The notes under the pieces are model-generated. The model was given only the letters and a program-made list of their open reading frames with translations, made no database searches and was not told where the DNA came from. From NCBI RefSeq assembly GCF_031457495.1, contig NZ_JAVDWM010000001.1, positions 732,001 to 796,000 on the forward strand: 64,000 nucleotides of DNA, written 5' to 3'. Below are positions 33,385-42,464 of the stretch, piece by piece. The translations under genes and the position numbers were made by a program. Positions within the stretch are counted from its first letter, which is position 1. The number at the start of each line of letters is the position of its first letter. The DNA is from Sphingopyxis sp. BE259. GTDB taxonomy: Bacteria > Pseudomonadota > Alphaproteobacteria > Sphingomonadales > Sphingomonadaceae.

Positions 33385-35825
33385 TGAACCTCTCCGAATA
33401 TCGCACCAAAGCCGCTTCGCTCGCCGATTTCCTGCCCTGGGTGGCGCTCATCGCCGAGGGGATCGTCCTCAACAAGGATGGCTCATTCCAGCGCACCGCG
33501 CGGTTCCGCGGCCCCGATCTCGACAGCGCCACGCCCGCCGAGCTCGTCGCGGTGACCGCGCGGCTCAACAGCACGCTGCGGCGGCTGGGTTCGGGATGGG
33601 CGGTGTTCGTCGAGGCGCAGCGCGTCCCCGCGCTCTCCTATCCCGTGTCGGACTTTCCCGATGTTGTGTCCGAGCTGGTGGATGTCGAACGCCGCGAGCA
33701 ATTCCGTGAGGAAGGCGCCCATTTCGAGAGCTTCTATTATCTGACGCTCTTGTGGATGCCGCCCGCGGAGGAAGCCGCGCGCGCCGAGGCCTGGCTCTAT
33801 GAGGGGCGCTCGAAGACCGGTGTCGACCCCAAGGAATTGCTGAAAAGCTTCATCGACCGCACCGGGCGCATGCTTCATCTCGTCGAAGGCTTCATGCCCG
33901 AGGCCGAATGGCTGGATGATAGCGACACGCTGACCTATCTCCACAGCTGCATCTCGACCAAGGTCCAGCGCGTCCGCGTTCCCGAAACCCCCGCCTATCT
34001 CGACGCGCTGCTCGCCGACGAAGCGCTGGTCGGCGGTCTCGAGCCGCGCCTCGGCGATCATCATCTGCGCACGCTCACCATCACTGGCTTTCCTAGCGTC
34101 ACCTTTCCCGGCCTCCTCGACGAACTCAATCGCCAGGCCTTCGCCTATCGCTGGTCGTCGCGCGCGATCATGATCGACAAGACCGATGCGACCAAGCTGC
34201 TCACCAAGATCAGGCGGCAATGGTTCGCCAAGCGCAAGTCGATCGCGGCGATCCTCAAGGAAGTGATGACCAACGAGGCGTCGGTCCTGATGGACAGCGA
34301 CGCCTCGAACAAGGCGGCCGATGCCGACATGGCGCTCCAGGAGCTTGGCGCCGACGAGGCGGGTATCGCCTATGTCACCGCGACTATCACCGTCTGGGAT
34401 CGCGATCCGGCGCTCGCGGCCGAGAAGCTCAGGCTCGTCGAGAAGATCGTCCAGAGCCGCGACTTCACCTGCACGGTCGAAGGCGTCAACGCGCTTGAGG
34501 CCTGGTTCGGGAGCCTCCCCGGCCATGTCTATGCGAATGTCCGCCAGCCCCCGGTTTCGACGCTCAATCTCGCCCACCTCATTCCCCTGTCGGCGGTGTG
34601 GGCAGGGGCGGAACGGGACGAGCATTTCGGTGCAGCCCCCTTGCTTTACGGCAAGACCGAAGGCTCGACCCCGTTCCGCCTCACTCTTCATGTCGGCGAT
34701 GTCGGCCATATGCTGGTGGTCGGACCGACCGGCGCCGGCAAGTCGGTGCTGCTCGCGCTGATGGCGCTCCAGTTCCGCCGCTACGAAGGCAGCCAGATTT
34801 TCGCCTTCGATTATGGCGGCTCGATCCGCGCCGCGGCGATCGCGATGGGCGGCGACTGGCAGGATCTCGGCGGTGCGCTCCACGATGCCGGCAGCGCCGG
34901 ATCGGTCGCCCTGCAGCCGCTTGCGCGCATCGACGAAGCGGCCGAGCGCGCCTGGGCAGCCGAATGGCTCGCCGCTTTGCTTGCGGGCGAAGGGGTGGAT
35001 GTCGATCCCGCCGCCAAGGAGCATATCTGGTCGGCGCTGAATTCGCTGGCGAGCGCGCCTGTGTCGGAACGGACGCTGACCGGTCTCGCCGTGCTGCTCC
35101 AGTCGCAGGAGTTGAAGCTTGCGCTCGCGCCCTATCTGGTCGGCGGTCCCTGGGGCCGGTTGCTCGATGCCGAAGCCGAGCATCTTGGGACGGCGCGCGT
35201 CCAGGCGCTCGAAACCGAAGGGCTGGTCGGCGCATCCTCCGCGCCGTCGGTTCTCGCCTATCTGTTTCACCGCATCGAAGGCCGGCTCGACGGGTCGCCG
35301 ACCCTGATCATCATCGACGAGGGCTGGCTCGTCCTCGACAGTCCCGCCTTCGCGGCGCAGCTGCGCGAATGGCTGAAGACCCTCCGCAAGAAGAATGCGA
35401 GCGTGATCTTCGCCACGCAGAGCCTTGCCGACATAGAAGGCTCGCGCATCGCGCCGGCGATCGTCGAAAGCTGCCCGACACGCATTTTCCTGCCCAATGA
35501 ACGCGCTGCCGAGCCGCAGATCGCGCGCATCTACGAACGCTTCGGGCTCAACGATCGCCAGATCGAGATATTGAGCCGGGCGACCCCGAAGCGCGACTAT
35601 TATTGCCAGTCGCGGCGCGGCAACCGGCTGTTCGAACTCGGCCTTGGCGATGTGGCGCTCGCCTTTACCGCCGCCTCCTCGAAAACCGACCAGATCAAGA
35701 TCGGCGAGCTGATCGAGACCCGCGGCCATGCCGATTTCGCCGAATTCTGGCTGCGCCACCGCGGGCTCTACTGGGCCGCCGATCTCCTCGCCAATCTCGA
35801 AATCCCCGACCACCTGAAGGAGTGA
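33381..35825 (+). CDS. trbE: TrbE, VirB4-type transfer ATPase
   Basis: The 814-residue protein has the CagE/TrbE/VirB4 N-terminal domain (to ~residue 400). The P-loop VVGPTGAGKSVLLAL lies near residue 450, Walker B LIIIDEGWLVLD near 650 and FATQSLADIEGSRIAP just after. It is the largest energising ATPase of the mating channel. The start overlaps the trbD stop; a second Met follows directly. No internal defects are seen. Confidence 0.94.
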   Translation: MMNLSEYRTKAASLADFLPWVALIAEGIVLNKDGSFQRTARFRGPDLDSATPAELVAVTARLNSTLRRLGSGWAVFVEAQRVPALSYPVSDFPDVVSELVDVERREQFREEGAHFESFYYLTLLWMPPAEEAARAEAWLYEGRSKTGVDPKELLKSFIDRTGRMLHLVEGFMPEAEWLDDSDTLTYLHSCISTKVQRVRVPETPAYLDALLADEALVGGLEPRLGDHHLRTLTITGFPSVTFPGLLDELNRQAFAYRWSSRAIMIDKTDATKLLTKIRRQWFAKRKSIAAILKEVMTNEASVLMDSDASNKAADADMALQELGADEAGIAYVTATITVWDRDPALAAEKLRLVEKIVQSRDFTCTVEGVNALEAWFGSLPGHVYANVRQPPVSTLNLAHLIPLSAVWAGAERDEHFGAAPLLYGKTEGSTPFRLTLHVGDVGHMLVVGPTGAGKSVLLALMALQFRRYEGSQIFAFDYGGSIRAAAIAMGGDWQDLGGALHDAGSAGSVALQPLARIDEAAERAWAAEWLAALLAGEGVDVDPAAKEHIWSALNSLASAPVSERTLTGLAVLLQSQELKLALAPYLVGGPWGRLLDAEAEHLGTARVQALETEGLVGASSAPSVLAYLFHRIEGRLDGSPTLIIIDEGWLVLDSPAFAAQLREWLKTLRKKNASVIFATQSLADIEGSRIAPAIVESCPTRIFLPNERAAEPQIARIYERFGLNDRQIEILSRATPKRDYYCQSRRGNRLFELGLGDVALAFTAASSKTDQIKIGELIETRGHADFAEFWLRHRGLYWAADLLANLEIPDHLKE

Positions 35826-35830
35826 ATGCC

Positions 35831-36547
35831 ATGAAAAATGTGATCAACCGCGCGCTGTTCGCCGCTCTGCTCGCCGGATCGACCGTGACCGCGATCGGTA
35901 CATCCGCCCCCGCCGCGGCGCAGGTCGGCGGCATCGTCCACGATCCGCGCAACTATGCGCAGAATATCCTGACCGCCGCGCGCACCCTCGAGCAGATCAA
36001 CAATCAGATCAGCATGCTCCAGAATCAGGCCACTTCGCTGGCGAACGAGGCGCGCAATCTGTCGAGCCTGCCCGTCTCGACGCTGCAGCAATTGCAGGGT
36101 CAGGTCGATCGCACCCGCCAATTGCTCGGGCAAGCGCAGCGTGTTGCCTATGACGTCGGCGATATCCAGACCGCCTTCGATGCGCGCTACAGGGGCGCTG
36201 CCCTGTCGGGCTCGCAGGCCGCAATGGTCGCCAATGCCGAGGCGCGCTGGAACGACAGCGTCGGTGCCTTTCAGGACGCGATGAAGGTGCAGGCCGGCGT
36301 CGTGACCAATATGGGGGTCACGCGCCAGTCGATCGGCACCCTCGTCTCGGCAAGCCAGTCGGCGACCGGCGCCTTGCAGGCGGCACAGGCCGGCAACCAG
36401 ATCCTCGCGGTCCAGTCGCAGCAGCTCTCCGATCTGGCCGCCGCGATCGCCGCGCAGGGCCGTGCCCAAATGCTCGACGCCGCGCGCAGCGCCGCCGCCG
36501 AGGCCGAAGGCCGCGAACGCTTCCGCCGCTTTCGCAAGGCCGACTGA
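35831..36547 (+). CDS. trbJ: TrbJ, VirB5-type minor pilus protein
   Basis: The 238-residue protein has a signal peptide (to about residue 31, SAPAAAQVGG) and VHDPRNYAQNILTAARTLEQI, the family start. Helical repeats follow, consistent with the VirB5 helical bundle. It acts in the periplasm and at the pilus tip. It starts five bases after trbE. Confidence 0.9.
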   Translation: MKNVINRALFAALLAGSTVTAIGTSAPAAAQVGGIVHDPRNYAQNILTAARTLEQINNQISMLQNQATSLANEARNLSSLPVSTLQQLQGQVDRTRQLLGQAQRVAYDVGDIQTAFDARYRGAALSGSQAAMVANAEARWNDSVGAFQDAMKVQAGVVTNMGVTRQSIGTLVSASQSATGALQAAQAGNQILAVQSQQLSDLAAAIAAQGRAQMLDAARSAAAEAEGRERFRRFRKAD

Positions 36548-36548
36548 A

Positions 36549-36791
36549 ATGGGCCGGGCGGCGAAGATCGCGGCGGTCGCGGTGCTCGGCGGCGTGCTTA
36601 TGGCGCTGGCGATCCTGCACCTCTCTTCGCCGCCCGCGTCCGATACATCGCCCCCGAACAGGATTGGGGGAGACGCAAGCCCCGTCGCTTCGACCGTTTC
36701 GGAGCGCTGCCGCACGGTGACCGTGGCCGACACCGAATGCGCCGCCGCCTGGGAGGCGAAGCGTCGCCATTTCCTTGGACAGAAGGACTAG
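36549..36791 (+). CDS. TrbK-like entry-exclusion protein (TrbK-alt)
   Basis: The 80-residue protein has one N-terminal hydrophobic segment (residues ~5-27) and a C-terminal CRTVTVADTECAAAWEAKRRHFLG, the small Cys-containing pattern of TrbK-alt proteins between trbJ and trbL. It is probably a lipoprotein-like or membrane-anchored periplasmic protein that limits redundant transfer into cells already carrying the element. It is not similar enough to classical TrbK to use the symbol outright. Confidence 0.78.
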   Translation: MGRAAKIAAVAVLGGVLMALAILHLSSPPASDTSPPNRIGGDASPVASTVSERCRTVTVADTECAAAWEAKRRHFLGQKD

Positions 36792-36795
36792 GGCC

Positions 36796-38076
36796 ATGGA
36801 AGACACCGGCGTTATCGACCAGTTTCTGGCGGTCTTCTCGACCTATATCGACAGCGGTTTCGGCCTGCTCGGCGGCGAGGTCGGCTTTCTCTCCTCGACC
36901 CTCATCGTCATCGACGTGACGATCGCGGCGCTGTTCTGGGCGTGGGGCGCCGACGAGGACATCATCCAGCGTCTCGTCAAGAAGACGCTCTACATCGGTG
37001 TCTTCGCCTTCATCATCGGCAATTTCCAGGGTCTCGCGGTCATTCTGCTCGAAAGTTTCGCCGGCCTCGGATTGAAAGCGAGTGGCGGCGCGATGGCGAT
37101 CGGCGACTTCATGCGCCCCGGCGTCGTCGCCGCGACGGGGATCGATGCGGCGCAGCCTCTGCTCGATGCCTCCGCCGACTTGGTCGGTCCGGTCGGCCTG
37201 TTCACCAATTTCGTGCAGATCATGATCCTGCTCATCGCCTGGGTGATCGTCGTCCTCGCCTTCTTCATCCTCGCGGTGCAGGTCTTCGTCACCATCCTGG
37301 AATTCAAGTTGGTGACCCTCGCCGGCTTCGTGTTGCTGCCCTTTGCCTTCTTCGGCCGCACCGCTTTCATGGCCGAGCGTGTGCTGGGGCATATCGTCTC
37401 ATCCGGCATCAAGGTGCTGGTGCTCGCGGTCATCACTGGTATCGGCGTGACCCTCTTCGATCGCTTCACGCAGGCGGGGCTTGGGCCGGAGCCCGACATC
37501 GAACAGGTCATGGCGATCGCGCTCGGCGCATTGACCCTGCTCGGCCTCGGCATCTTCGGTCCTTCAATCGCCAATGGCATCGTCGCTGGCGGCCCGCAGC
37601 TCGGGGCGGGTGCGGCGGCAGGCACCGCGGTTGCGGCCGGCGCGACGCTCGCTGCCGGGGCGGCGGGAGCAACGCTCGCAACGGGAGCCGCCGCAGCGGC
37701 GGCGCGCGGCACGGCCGCCGCCGGCGCGCGCGGAGCGGGCAGTGCTTCGGCTGCCTATGCCGCGGGATCGGCCGGGAAGAGCGGGGCAAAGGCCTTTGGG
37801 GCGGGGCTCGCCAATGTGGCGCGGACCGCGGCCAGCGGCGCTGCTGCTCCGGTTCGCAGCATGGCCGAGCGCGTCCGGTCGAACTTCGCGGCTGGCCGCG
37901 ATGGCGCAGCCGCTAGCGCGGCGCCAGCGCGCGGCGCGGACGGACCCCCGGCCTGGGCCGCCGCGATGCGGCGGCGCCAGACGATGACGCAGGGCGCGAC
38001 GATCGGCGCCCAGACCCTGAAGGGCGGCGACAGCCATGGCGCCGGATCGGCGCCCGACATCAGCGAAAAGGACTGA
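36796..38076 (+). CDS. trbL: TrbL, VirB6-type polytopic channel protein
   Basis: From ATG 36796 (MEDTGVIDQFLAVF) the product has 426 residues. About six membrane segments lie between residues 30 and 260, with the family block VTLAGFVLLPFAFFGRTAFMAERVL. A long Ala/Gly-rich, low-complexity C-terminal tail (~270-426) follows. It forms part of the inner-membrane channel. The tail is typical of TrbL in this group and accounts for the many spurious antisense frames here. Confidence 0.9.
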   Translation: MEDTGVIDQFLAVFSTYIDSGFGLLGGEVGFLSSTLIVIDVTIAALFWAWGADEDIIQRLVKKTLYIGVFAFIIGNFQGLAVILLESFAGLGLKASGGAMAIGDFMRPGVVAATGIDAAQPLLDASADLVGPVGLFTNFVQIMILLIAWVIVVLAFFILAVQVFVTILEFKLVTLAGFVLLPFAFFGRTAFMAERVLGHIVSSGIKVLVLAVITGIGVTLFDRFTQAGLGPEPDIEQVMAIALGALTLLGLGIFGPSIANGIVAGGPQLGAGAAAGTAVAAGATLAAGAAGATLATGAAAAAARGTAAAGARGAGSASAAYAAGSAGKSGAKAFGAGLANVARTAASGAAAPVRSMAERVRSNFAAGRDGAAASAAPARGADGPPAWAAAMRRRQTMTQGATIGAQTLKGGDSHGAGSAPDISEKD

Positions 38077-38080
38077 TCCC

Positions 38081-38764
38081 ATGTTCAAAAGACCCTCCAA
38101 CCATTATGGCCGCGCGCACGAGCCGGTCACACCCTATCAGCGCGCCGCGCAGGTCTGGGACGACCGGATCGGATCGGCGCGCGTCCAGGCCCGCAGCTGG
38201 CGCTTCGCTTTCTTCGGATCGCTCCTCATCTCGGGCGGACTCGCCGCCGGGCTGGTCTGGCAGGCCGCGCGCGGCACAATAACGCCCTGGGTGGTCGAGG
38301 TGGACAAGCTTGGCGCCGCGCGCGCCGTCGCGCCCGCCGACGCAGACTATCGGCCGACCGATCCGCAGATCGCCTTCCACCTCGCCCGCTTCATCGAGCA
38401 TGTCCGCTCGATCCCCGCCGATCCGGTGGTGCTTCGCGCCGACTGGCTCAGTGCCTATGATTTCGCGAGCGCCACCGGAGCCCAGGCGCTCAATGACTAT
38501 GCGCGGACCAACGATCCCTTCGCCGAGGTCGGCAAATTCCAGGTCGCGGTTGATGTTTCCAGCGTCATCCGCGCCTCGAAGGACAGCTTCCGCATCGCCT
38601 GGACCGAGCGCCGCTATCAGGACGGAGGCCTGATCGAGCGCTCGCGTTGGTCTGCGATCGTCACCGTCACGCTCCAGCCGCCACGCACCCCTGACGCGAT
38701 CACGAAAAATCCGCTCGGGCTTTTTGTCACCGCCATCAACTGGTCGAAGGAACTCAGCCAATGA
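38081..38764 (+). CDS. trbF: TrbF, VirB8-type assembly protein
   Basis: The 227-residue protein has a short cytoplasmic N-terminus (NHYGRAHEPVTPYQRAAQVWDDRIGSARV), one membrane segment (~44-64) and a periplasmic VirB8 domain with WTERRYQDGG and the ending PLGLFVTAINWSKEL. It connects inner-membrane and outer-membrane parts of the channel. It overlaps trbG (ATGA). Confidence 0.91.
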   Translation: MFKRPSNHYGRAHEPVTPYQRAAQVWDDRIGSARVQARSWRFAFFGSLLISGGLAAGLVWQAARGTITPWVVEVDKLGAARAVAPADADYRPTDPQIAFHLARFIEHVRSIPADPVVLRADWLSAYDFASATGAQALNDYARTNDPFAEVGKFQVAVDVSSVIRASKDSFRIAWTERRYQDGGLIERSRWSAIVTVTLQPPRTPDAITKNPLGLFVTAINWSKELSQ

Positions 38765-39615
38765 CGACGCCACATTCCCTCCCGATCGCGCTCGGGGCCG
38801 CCCTTGCTCTGCTCGCTGCGCCCGCCGCGGCAAGCGATCCGGCCGATCCCCGCCACCGCGTCGGCCGCGCCAACGCCGAGGCGCGGGTCCAGCCCGATCG
38901 CCAAGGCTATCGGAATGCCATCCAGCAATATGCCTGGTCCGAAGGCGCGCTCTTTCAGGTCTATGCCGCGCCCGGACAGGTCACCGACATCGTGCTGCAG
39001 GAAGGCGAGCAGCTCGTCGGCCCGGGTCCGGTCGCCTCGGGTGACACGGTGCGCTGGATCATCGGCGATACGGTAAGCGGTACGGGCGCGCGGCGCCGCG
39101 TCCATATCCTCGTGAAGCCAACCCGCTCGGACATCATGACCAATATGATCATCAACACCGACCGGCGTACCTATCATGTCGAACTGCGCGCGACCGCCAC
39201 ATCCTATATGGCGTCGGTCTCATGGACCTATCCCGCCGACGAACTCATCGCCTTGCAAGTCGCCGAGGCCGAGGCGGCGCGCGCCGCGCCCGTCGCCGGG
39301 GCGATCGATCTCGCGGCGCTCAATTTTCGCTACCGGATCGCGGGCGACAAGGTCGATTGGCGCCCGGTGCGCGCCTTCGACGACACGCGCCAGCTCTTCA
39401 TCGAATTCGGTGAGGATATCGCCACCGGCGATATGCCGCCACTCTTCGTCATCGGCGGCAGCGGCGAGGCAGAGCTTGTCAACTACCGGGTGCAGGGCCG
39501 CTACATGATCGTCGACCGCCTTTTCGAGCGCGGCGAACTCCGCTTGGGCGCCGGAAAGCAGGCCCGCGTCGTTCGGATCAAGCGTGAAATGCCGCGCCGC
39601 CGGGGGCGGTCGTGA
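38761..39615 (+). CDS. trbG: TrbG, VirB9-type channel protein
   Basis: The 284-residue protein has a signal peptide (to about residue 25, APAAASD), the N-terminal VirB9 region (AWSEGALFQVYAAPGQVTDI) and the C-terminal NFRYRIAGDKVDWRPVRAFDDTRQ-type domain that contacts the outer-membrane ring. It is periplasmic/outer membrane. It overlaps trbI through GTGA. Confidence 0.91.
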   Translation: MTTPHSLPIALGAALALLAAPAAASDPADPRHRVGRANAEARVQPDRQGYRNAIQQYAWSEGALFQVYAAPGQVTDIVLQEGEQLVGPGPVASGDTVRWIIGDTVSGTGARRRVHILVKPTRSDIMTNMIINTDRRTYHVELRATATSYMASVSWTYPADELIALQVAEAEAARAAPVAGAIDLAALNFRYRIAGDKVDWRPVRAFDDTRQLFIEFGEDIATGDMPPLFVIGGSGEAELVNYRVQGRYMIVDRLFERGELRLGAGKQARVVRIKREMPRRRGRS

Positions 39616-40844
39616 CCGGGCCGGCAAGCGAGGCGGTGGCGCCCGCCGACGTGCCGGAAGCGGGCGAGCGCACGGCGCCCGGCCCGGAGGTCGATCCTTT
39701 TCGGCTACGCGGCGACACGCCGCGGGTCATGCGGCTTTCGCGCAAGGCGCTCGCGATGATCGGCGCTGCCGGCGGCACCGCGATCGGCGGCGCTCTGCTC
39801 TGGGCGCTGCAACCCGTAGCCCCGAAGACCGCCGAGAATCTCTACACGGCCGATGGAGCGAATCGCGCCGAAGTCGTCACCGGTGCGCCCGCCGACTATG
39901 GCAAGGTGCCGAAGCTCGGACCGCCGCTACCCGGCGATCTCGGGCGACCGATCGTCTCGGCGCAGCAGAACGGCGAGACGATCCCGGTGCCGCCGATGGG
40001 AAATCCGCCCGCCGGCGGGCGCTCACCCGCCGACAAGGCGCGCGATCGGGCGCGGCTGGAGCGCGAGGCCGCCACGGCGAGCCGGATATTCCTTGGAGGA
40101 GGGACCTCGGGCGCGCCGGTGGCAGACGCGCAGCGTGGATCGATCGAACCGTCCGCCGCGACCATGTCGGCACCCGAAGGCGGCGCGCGGACTCCGGCGG
40201 CGGCGCGGCGCGCCTTTCTCGCGGGCGGCTCCGCCGAACCGTTCGAGAGTGCCGAGCGCCTTCATGCGCCTGCTTCGCCATACATCCTTCAGGCGGGAAG
40301 TCTCATTCCGGCCGCGCTGATCACTGGGATCAGGTCCGACCTTCCCGGACAGGTCACGGCGCAGGTGACCCAGAATGTCTACGATAGCCCGACGGGTCGC
40401 ATTCTCCTCATTCCGCAGGGTGCCCGGCTGATCGGCGACTATGACAGCGAAATATCCGTGGGGCAGGAGCGCGTCTTGCTGGCCTGGAACCGGTTGATCC
40501 TGCCCGGTGGCCGATCGATCCGGCTCGATCGTCAGCCCGGCGCCGATGCGCGGGGCATGGCGGGGATTGCCGATCGCACCGACCATCATTGGGGGTCGAT
40601 GCTGCGCGCGGCGCTCGTCTCTTCGTTGCTCGGCGTCGGAGCCGAACTTGGCTCGGACGGGGATGATGCGCTCGTGCGGGCGCTTCGCGACGGGCCGCAG
40701 GATACGGTCAACCAGTCGGGACGGCGGCTCGTCGAGCGTCAGATGAACATCCCGCCAACCCTCACGATCCGCCCCGGCTTCGCTTTGCGGGTCCTTGTCA
40801 CACGCGATCTGATACTCGAACCGCCGGCGGGTGCGGCCCCATGA
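39612..40844 (+). CDS. trbI: TrbI, VirB10-type channel scaffold
   Basis: The 410-residue protein starts at GTG overlapping trbG. It has a cytoplasmic N-terminus, one membrane segment (~53-72), a Pro/Ala-rich periplasmic linker (~110-210) and the VirB10 beta-barrel domain: LQAGSLIPAALITGIRSDLPGQ, LIPQGARLIGDYDS and WNRLILPGGRSI. It spans both membranes and senses ATP-driven steps. It overlaps the DUF2274 gene (ATGA). Confidence 0.92.
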   Translation: MTGPASEAVAPADVPEAGERTAPGPEVDPFRLRGDTPRVMRLSRKALAMIGAAGGTAIGGALLWALQPVAPKTAENLYTADGANRAEVVTGAPADYGKVPKLGPPLPGDLGRPIVSAQQNGETIPVPPMGNPPAGGRSPADKARDRARLEREAATASRIFLGGGTSGAPVADAQRGSIEPSAATMSAPEGGARTPAAARRAFLAGGSAEPFESAERLHAPASPYILQAGSLIPAALITGIRSDLPGQVTAQVTQNVYDSPTGRILLIPQGARLIGDYDSEISVGQERVLLAWNRLILPGGRSIRLDRQPGADARGMAGIADRTDHHWGSMLRAALVSSLLGVGAELGSDGDDALVRALRDGPQDTVNQSGRRLVERQMNIPPTLTIRPGFALRVLVTRDLILEPPAGAAP

Positions 40845-41062
40845 GCAAGCTGCGCCTAGGCCCCATCGCCGACGACAAGCCCGTGAAGCTGTCGATCGAA
40901 TTGACGGGATCCCTCCATCGCGAATTGCTCGTCTATGCCGAGGTGCATGCGAAGGCTAATGGCCTCGCGGCGCCTATGGCGCCGGAAAAGATCGCGGTGC
41001 CGATGATCGAGCGCTTTATCGCGACCGATCGTGGATTTGCGACGGAACGGCGGCGGCGCTGA
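40841..41062 (+). CDS. DUF2274 family protein
   Basis: The 73-residue protein overlaps trbI and matches DUF2274 (KLRLGPIADDKPVKLSIELTG, LLVYAEVHAKANG, then a PEKIAVPMIERFIATDRGF helix). It habitually closes trb operons of this ICE type. The fold resembles small RHH-like proteins; function unknown. No other transfer gene follows, so it marks the end of the recognisable element. Confidence 0.87.
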   Translation: MSKLRLGPIADDKPVKLSIELTGSLHRELLVYAEVHAKANGLAAPMAPEKIAVPMIERFIATDRGFATERRRR

Positions 41063-41418
41063 GTGTCTGCGGCGTCATCCTCACGTCGGTCAGGCGTGAT
41101 CACCCATATGTGTTCGTTCAAACCGCTGGCGGCGGTGCGCCAAAAAAAAGACGCCCGCGCGATCGAAACCGTGCGGGCGTCAGATGAAGATCTCTGTTTC
41201 CTGAAAGGAAGAGCTCTTCTGGGTCGCACCGCGCGGATAGCGTCGCGAGCCGACCGATAATTGTACGGCAGCGCCAAAAGATACCCTGGAGCTCAAACCG
41301 TTGTCGGCTTTCGGTTAGTTTCAGTCAGAAACCCGGCGATCTCCGATCGGCCAAGACCAGCGATTCCCCTGAGTAGCGAACATTCCGGGGAGAGGGGGTC
41401 ATTTCTTGCCCTATTTGC
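41063..41418. other. Gene-free boundary stretch between the transfer module and the esterase
   Basis: These 356 bases contain no supported gene. They hold a leftward terminator (41142-41181) and a few small palindromes (for example AAGAGCTCTT near 41208). The G+C content falls and the gene types change here, so the element's right end may lie in or near this stretch; no direct repeat or tRNA remnant was recognised. Confidence 0.4.
41142..41181 (-). terminator. Rho-independent terminator for leftward transcripts
   Basis: Nine-base perfect arms, GACGCCCGC (41150-41158) and GCGGGCGTC (41173-41181), are preceded on the plus strand by eight A residues, i.e. a T tract on the leftward RNA. It would end transcription from the esterase gene. 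Confidence 0.85.
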
Positions 41419-42288
41419 TCAAAGAATTCCTGTGTCCTTTAGCCAATCTTCCACGAGCGTCGGCCATCGCTCAACGGGATGACGCAGCGGGCGCATGGCG
41501 AAGGCGTGCCCTCCCTTGGCAAAGAGATGGACTTCCGCTGGAACACCTGCCTCGTCCAGCGCTCGCGCATAGACTATGCTATTGCAAATCGGATCGACGG
41601 GATCGTCCCAAGCCTGAAGAAGAAATGTTGGCGGGGTCATCTTGGTAACTTTGATACCAGGATCAAGCGAGCCCCCCGATCTGCACAGGTGGCCTGGGAA
41701 CATTGCGATGGCAAAATCGGGCCGGCTGCTCACTTTGTCTATTTCGTCGACCGGCTCATAAGCAGGTTCGAATATATTGCTGGTCTGCGCGACCAGATAC
41801 CCTCCGGCTGAGAAGCCTATGACACCGATCTTGCGGGGGTTGATCTTGAGCTCGCTGGCGCGCGAGCGCACCAGGCGTATCGCACGCTGGGCGACCTGCA
41901 ACGCAAGGAGGTGCTTGGGCGTCACTGCACAATGGCAGTCTTCATCATAATGGTGGCCGCTTTTGGGAACATGGTATTTGACGAGCACGCAAGTGGTGCC
42001 TCTTGAAGTCAGCCAGTCGCGAACTTCACTACCTTCCAGATCGATCGCGAGCTTGGAGAATCCTCCGCCGGGAAAAACCAGCATCGCTGTGCCATTGCCT
42101 GGTTGTTGGGCGGGAAACACCGTGAGAGTGGGCACAGTGACGTTGAAGGCGCCGGTAACCGGACGTCCGGCGAAGCGTTTCGGATTCGTTGCCGTTTCGC
42201 TATACTCTGGAGGAAGTTTGACATCCTCCATGTTCGGCGCCGCTCCAGGCCACGGTGGCGTCTGCTGATGGCCCGCTGGGGTTGCCAC
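41419..42288 (-). CDS. Alpha/beta-hydrolase (acetylxylan esterase/BD-FAE-like), 5' end probably frameshifted
   Basis: The 289-residue frame holds a complete esterase/lipase domain. The oxyanion region is MLVFPGGGFSKLA, the nucleophile elbow is GFSAGGY (Ser), the Asp is in QAWDDPVDP and the His is in KGGHAFAMR. The family removes acyl groups from carbohydrates or other esters and is usually exported. The frame opens at GTG 42288, preceded by GGAGG. A plausible lipoprotein signal peptide lies directly upstream in another frame, so this is likely to be the body of a broken longer gene. If GTG is used, the enzyme would stay cytoplasmic. Confidence 0.75.
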   Translation of the reverse strand: MATPAGHQQTPPWPGAAPNMEDVKLPPEYSETATNPKRFAGRPVTGAFNVTVPTLTVFPAQQPGNGTAMLVFPGGGFSKLAIDLEGSEVRDWLTSRGTTCVLVKYHVPKSGHHYDEDCHCAVTPKHLLALQVAQRAIRLVRSRASELKINPRKIGVIGFSAGGYLVAQTSNIFEPAYEPVDEIDKVSSRPDFAIAMFPGHLCRSGGSLDPGIKVTKMTPPTFLLQAWDDPVDPICNSIVYARALDEAGVPAEVHLFAKGGHAFAMRPLRHPVERWPTLVEDWLKDTGIL

Positions 42289-42464
42289 ACGCCCTCCTCC
42301 CTGCCCTCAACGCTTGCCGTCTCGGGCATCTTTGTCGGGCCCTTAGCGTCAGGATCACGCGTCTCGGCCTCGCTGCAGCCAACAACGAAGCCTTGAAAGC
42401 ACAAAAGGCCTGCTGGAATCACGCTTCGCTGCAATGAAATTCCGAACCGCCCCACATTCCGCAT
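42289..42464 (-). pseudogene. Out-of-frame lipoprotein signal peptide of the esterase
   Basis: From ATG 42464, after AAGCAGGAA, the leftward strand encodes a basic start, a hydrophobic stretch and the lipobox-like FVVGC, then a polar linker (SEAETRDPDAKGP) that runs to about 42290. The esterase domain follows in a different frame. The junction is GTGTGG; removing one TG would fuse the two into a normal exported lipoprotein esterase. Confidence 0.6.

Larger units (their letters stand above)
1..41062. mobile_element. Integrative conjugative element (partial) with a defence-gene cargo block
   Basis: The stretch carries a recognisable conjugation package: relaxase with a DUF3363 region, TraG/VirD4 coupling protein, TraF-type S26 peptidase, lytic transglycosylase and a full Trb-type mating-pair set. 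It also has the accessory genes that habitually travel with it in proteobacterial ICEs: strawberry notch, Toprim, DUF2493, DUF736 x3, DUF2285, DUF2840 and DUF2274. Backbone genes occupy 1-4466 and 18594-41062. The interval 4529-17973 is cargo. The left border is outside the window. The right border is inferred to lie in the gene-free stretch after the DUF2274 gene, where a different gene content begins. No integrase, tRNA or direct-repeat att site was seen, so plasmid location cannot be excluded. Confidence 0.75.

Noticed and set aside
33483..35813. 776-residue open frame on the minus strand
   Set aside because: It is the exact antisense of trbE, a well-supported gene; long antisense frames are expected at this G+C. 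The translation has no recognisable domain.
36942..37916. 324-residue plus-strand frame inside trbL
   Set aside because: Arg/His/Gly-rich out-of-frame reading of trbL; composition is typical of a shadow.
41063..41418. Right attachment site of the element
   Set aside because: Composition and gene content change here, but no direct repeat, tRNA remnant or integrase-linked sequence could be identified without the left end.
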